Part shown: positions 62,710-64,000 of the stretch, piece by piece
Layout of the letters: every line of letters begins with the position of its first letter
Numbering within the stretch: the first letter of the stretch is position 1
Assembly (NCBI RefSeq): GCF_030271535.1
Contig: NZ_JASCXJ010000001.1
Span: 372,001-436,000, forward strand
Reading direction: 5' to 3'
Length of the DNA: 64,000 nucleotides
Origin: Nocardiopsis sp. ATB16-24
GTDB taxonomy: Bacteria; Actinomycetota; Actinomycetes; Streptosporangiales; Streptosporangiaceae
Position numbers and translations under genes: made by a program
Notes under the pieces: model-generated
What the model saw: the letters and a program-made list of their open reading frames with translations, nothing else
What the model was told of the DNA's origin: nothing
Databases searched by the model: none

Positions 62710-64000
62710 CTACCCTCCGTTGAGGATGCGTTCGATCTCGTCCGCGGCGCTCTCCGTGGCCTCTTCCACCGTGGCCTCGCCGTTGAGGATGTCCTGCTGC
62801 ATGCCGACCAGGACCTTCTCCGCCTCCACCTGGGTCCAGGCGGGGGTGACCGGCACGCCCCGGCTGGCCTCGCCGAGTTGGACGGCGAAGGGCTCCAGGA
62901 TGGGGTCGGCGGAGGCGGAGAACTCGTCCACGCCCTCGATCGCCCCCGGGAAGAACCCGGTCTCCTCGGCCCAGCGCATGGAGAACTCGTCACCGGTCAG
63001 GTGTTGGACGTACTGCCAGGCCGCCTCCTCGTTCCCGGTGCCCTCGAAGACCGACAGCAACGAGCCGCCCGCGAAGGAGGGCATGTGGCCGCCGTCCTGC
63101 CCGGGCAGTGTGAAGGAGTCGATCCTGCCCTCCAGGTCGGGGTTGGCCTCCAGGATCGCCTTGGGGTTGGCGCTGCCGAGGATGGCCATGGCGGCCTCCT
63201 CGTCGGCGATGGCCTCCATGACGTCGATCTCGTTCCAGTTGACGGCCCCGGTGGTGGAGGTGCCGTCCTTCAGGGCGAGGTCGGTGAAGAACTCGATTCC
63301 GGCACGCCCCTCGTCGGTGTCCATCTGCGAGGTCCAGCCGCCGTCGGAGCCCTGCACCGCGATCTCTCCGCCACCGCCCCAGATCCAGGGCATGATCGAG
63401 TACTGGGCGTCCCCCGGTACGGGGAAGGCGATCATGTCCTCCTCCGCCTCGGACAGGGCCAGGGCGGTCTCGCGCAGCTCGTCCCAGTTCCGCGGGACCT
63501 CCAGGTCGTGTTCCTCGAACAGGTCGCTGCGGTAGACGATGGAGCGGATGGAGGCGTACCAGGGCACACCGTAGACGCCGTCTTCGATCTGTCCCATCTC
63601 CATCAGACCGGGGATGTACCGGTCCGTCTCGATGCCGTATCCGGACAGGTCGTGCAGGGCTCCCGCGTCGGCGAAGCCGGGTGTGAGGGTGTTGCCGAGC
63701 TCGACGACGTCGGGCACCGTGCCACCCGCGATGGCGGTGGAGATCTTGTTCTGGGCGTCCTGCCAGGGCACGAACTCGACCTGGACCTCGACACCGGTCT
63801 CGTCGGTGAACGCGGCGTTGGCCGCTTCGAAGAAGCCCGTCTCGTCAGGGTTGGTCCCCTGCATGATCCAGACCAGGAGGCTGTCGGTGTCGGAGGCGTC
63901 GCCTCCACCGCCTCCTCCGGTTCCGCACGCCGTCGCGGCAAGGACCAGTACCGCCGCCGCGGCGGGAAGCAGAACGTATCCGTGTGTTCGTCTGCGGGCC
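62710..64000 (-). CDS. Sugar ABC transporter solute-binding lipoprotein (start outside window)
   Basis: The gene enters from the right edge; its start codon is beyond 64000. The visible N-terminus is RRRTHGYVLLPAAAAVLVLA and ATAC, a lipoprotein signal with Cys, then a Gly-rich linker. The mature part is a type-1 extracellular solute-binding protein: LLVWIMQGTNPDE, VEVQVEFVPWQDAQNKISTA, PDVVELGNTLTPGFADAG, YGVPWYASIRSIVYRSDLFE and LPGQDGGHMPSFAGGSLLSV. It captures a sugar or oligosaccharide outside the cell and hands it to the two permeases downstream. The sugar is not determinable. Confidence 0.9.
   Translation of the reverse strand, partial: ARRRTHGYVLLPAAAAVLVLAATACGTGGGGGGDASDTDSLLVWIMQGTNPDETGFFEAANAAFTDETGVEVQVEFVPWQDAQNKISTAIAGGTVPDVVELGNTLTPGFADAGALHDLSGYGIETDRYIPGLMEMGQIEDGVYGVPWYASIRSIVYRSDLFEEHDLEVPRNWDELRETALALSEAEEDMIAFPVPGDAQYSIMPWIWGGGGEIAVQGSDGGWTSQMDTDEGRAGIEFFTDLALKDGTSTTGAVNWNEIDVMEAIADEEAAMAILGSANPKAILEANPDLEGRIDSFTLPGQDGGHMPSFAGGSLLSVFEGTGNEEAAWQYVQHLTGDEFSMRWAEETGFFPGAIEGVDEFSASADPILEPFAVQLGEASRGVPVTPAWTQVEAEKVLVGMQQDILNGEATVEEATESAADEIERILNGG

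Overview
This window is very GC-rich and almost fully coding. It reads as the chromosome of a filamentous actinomycete, most likely a Nocardiopsis/Thermobifida-type member of the Streptosporangiales. The support is a principal sigma factor with an Ala/Lys-rich N-terminal region, a B12-dependent ribonucleotide reductase behind nrdR, actinobacterial families (DUF3145, DUF5998, DUF7455, DUF1707), an F420-type luciferase-like oxidoreductase, many GTG starts, and a CelR-type operator (TGGGAGCGCTCCCg) known from Thermobifida. As I recall, Streptomyces also keeps hrdB, lexA, nrdRJ, rnhB and the second type II topoisomerase genes close together, so most of the window looks like conserved core chromosome. 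I saw no tRNA, rRNA, CRISPR array or prophage.

Layout. 1-5.4 kb: a truncated lipoprotein gene, a luciferase-like oxidoreductase, a PEBP protein, a coupled ATP-grasp/inositol-phosphatase pair, and DUF1707 and DUF3145 proteins. 5.6-9.2 kb: a three-gene unit of a sigma-70-like protein, a small beta-rich protein and a TPR-CHAT cysteine protease; this is the strongest candidate for an under-described system. 9.2-18.3 kb: MBL-fold hydrolase, enoyl-CoA hydratase, DUF5998, Pat-type protein acetyltransferase, PfkB kinase with an IS982-family transposase remnant at its 3' end, and a RecQ-phosphoribosyltransferase fusion. 18.4-29.2 kb: a secreted GH81 beta-1,3-glucanase under a CelR-type operator, then parC, a beta-carbonic anhydrase, a TPR protein, a cysteine desulfhydrase-like enzyme, parE and DUF7455. 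29.3-43.2 kb: GNAT, YaaA, the principal sigma factor, a PAS/GAF/PP2C phosphatase, two unrecognised proteins, a tyrosine phosphatase, a sugar nucleotidyltransferase, a membrane-anchored tandem AAA+ ATPase and RNase HII. 43.7-55.8 kb: a membrane protein, a two-gene SPFH operon with an ECF-type promoter, nrdR-nrdJ with paired NrdR boxes, lexA with an SOS box, a lipoprotein hydrolase and two DUF3558-like proteins. 55.8-64 kb: leuS, a long-chain acyl-CoA ligase, and a sugar ABC transporter cluster with a small gene on the opposite strand between its two permease genes.

Genes that probably work together: nrdR represses nrdJ; LexA controls itself; ParC and ParE form one topoisomerase; the solute-binding protein and two permeases form one CUT1 importer, whose ATPase is not here; the two SPFH proteins probably form one membrane assembly; and the sigma-like, beta-rich and CHAT proteins probably form one signalling or execution module. 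A recurring theme is start codons 6-7 nt after a TANNNT hexamer, consistent with leaderless mRNAs.
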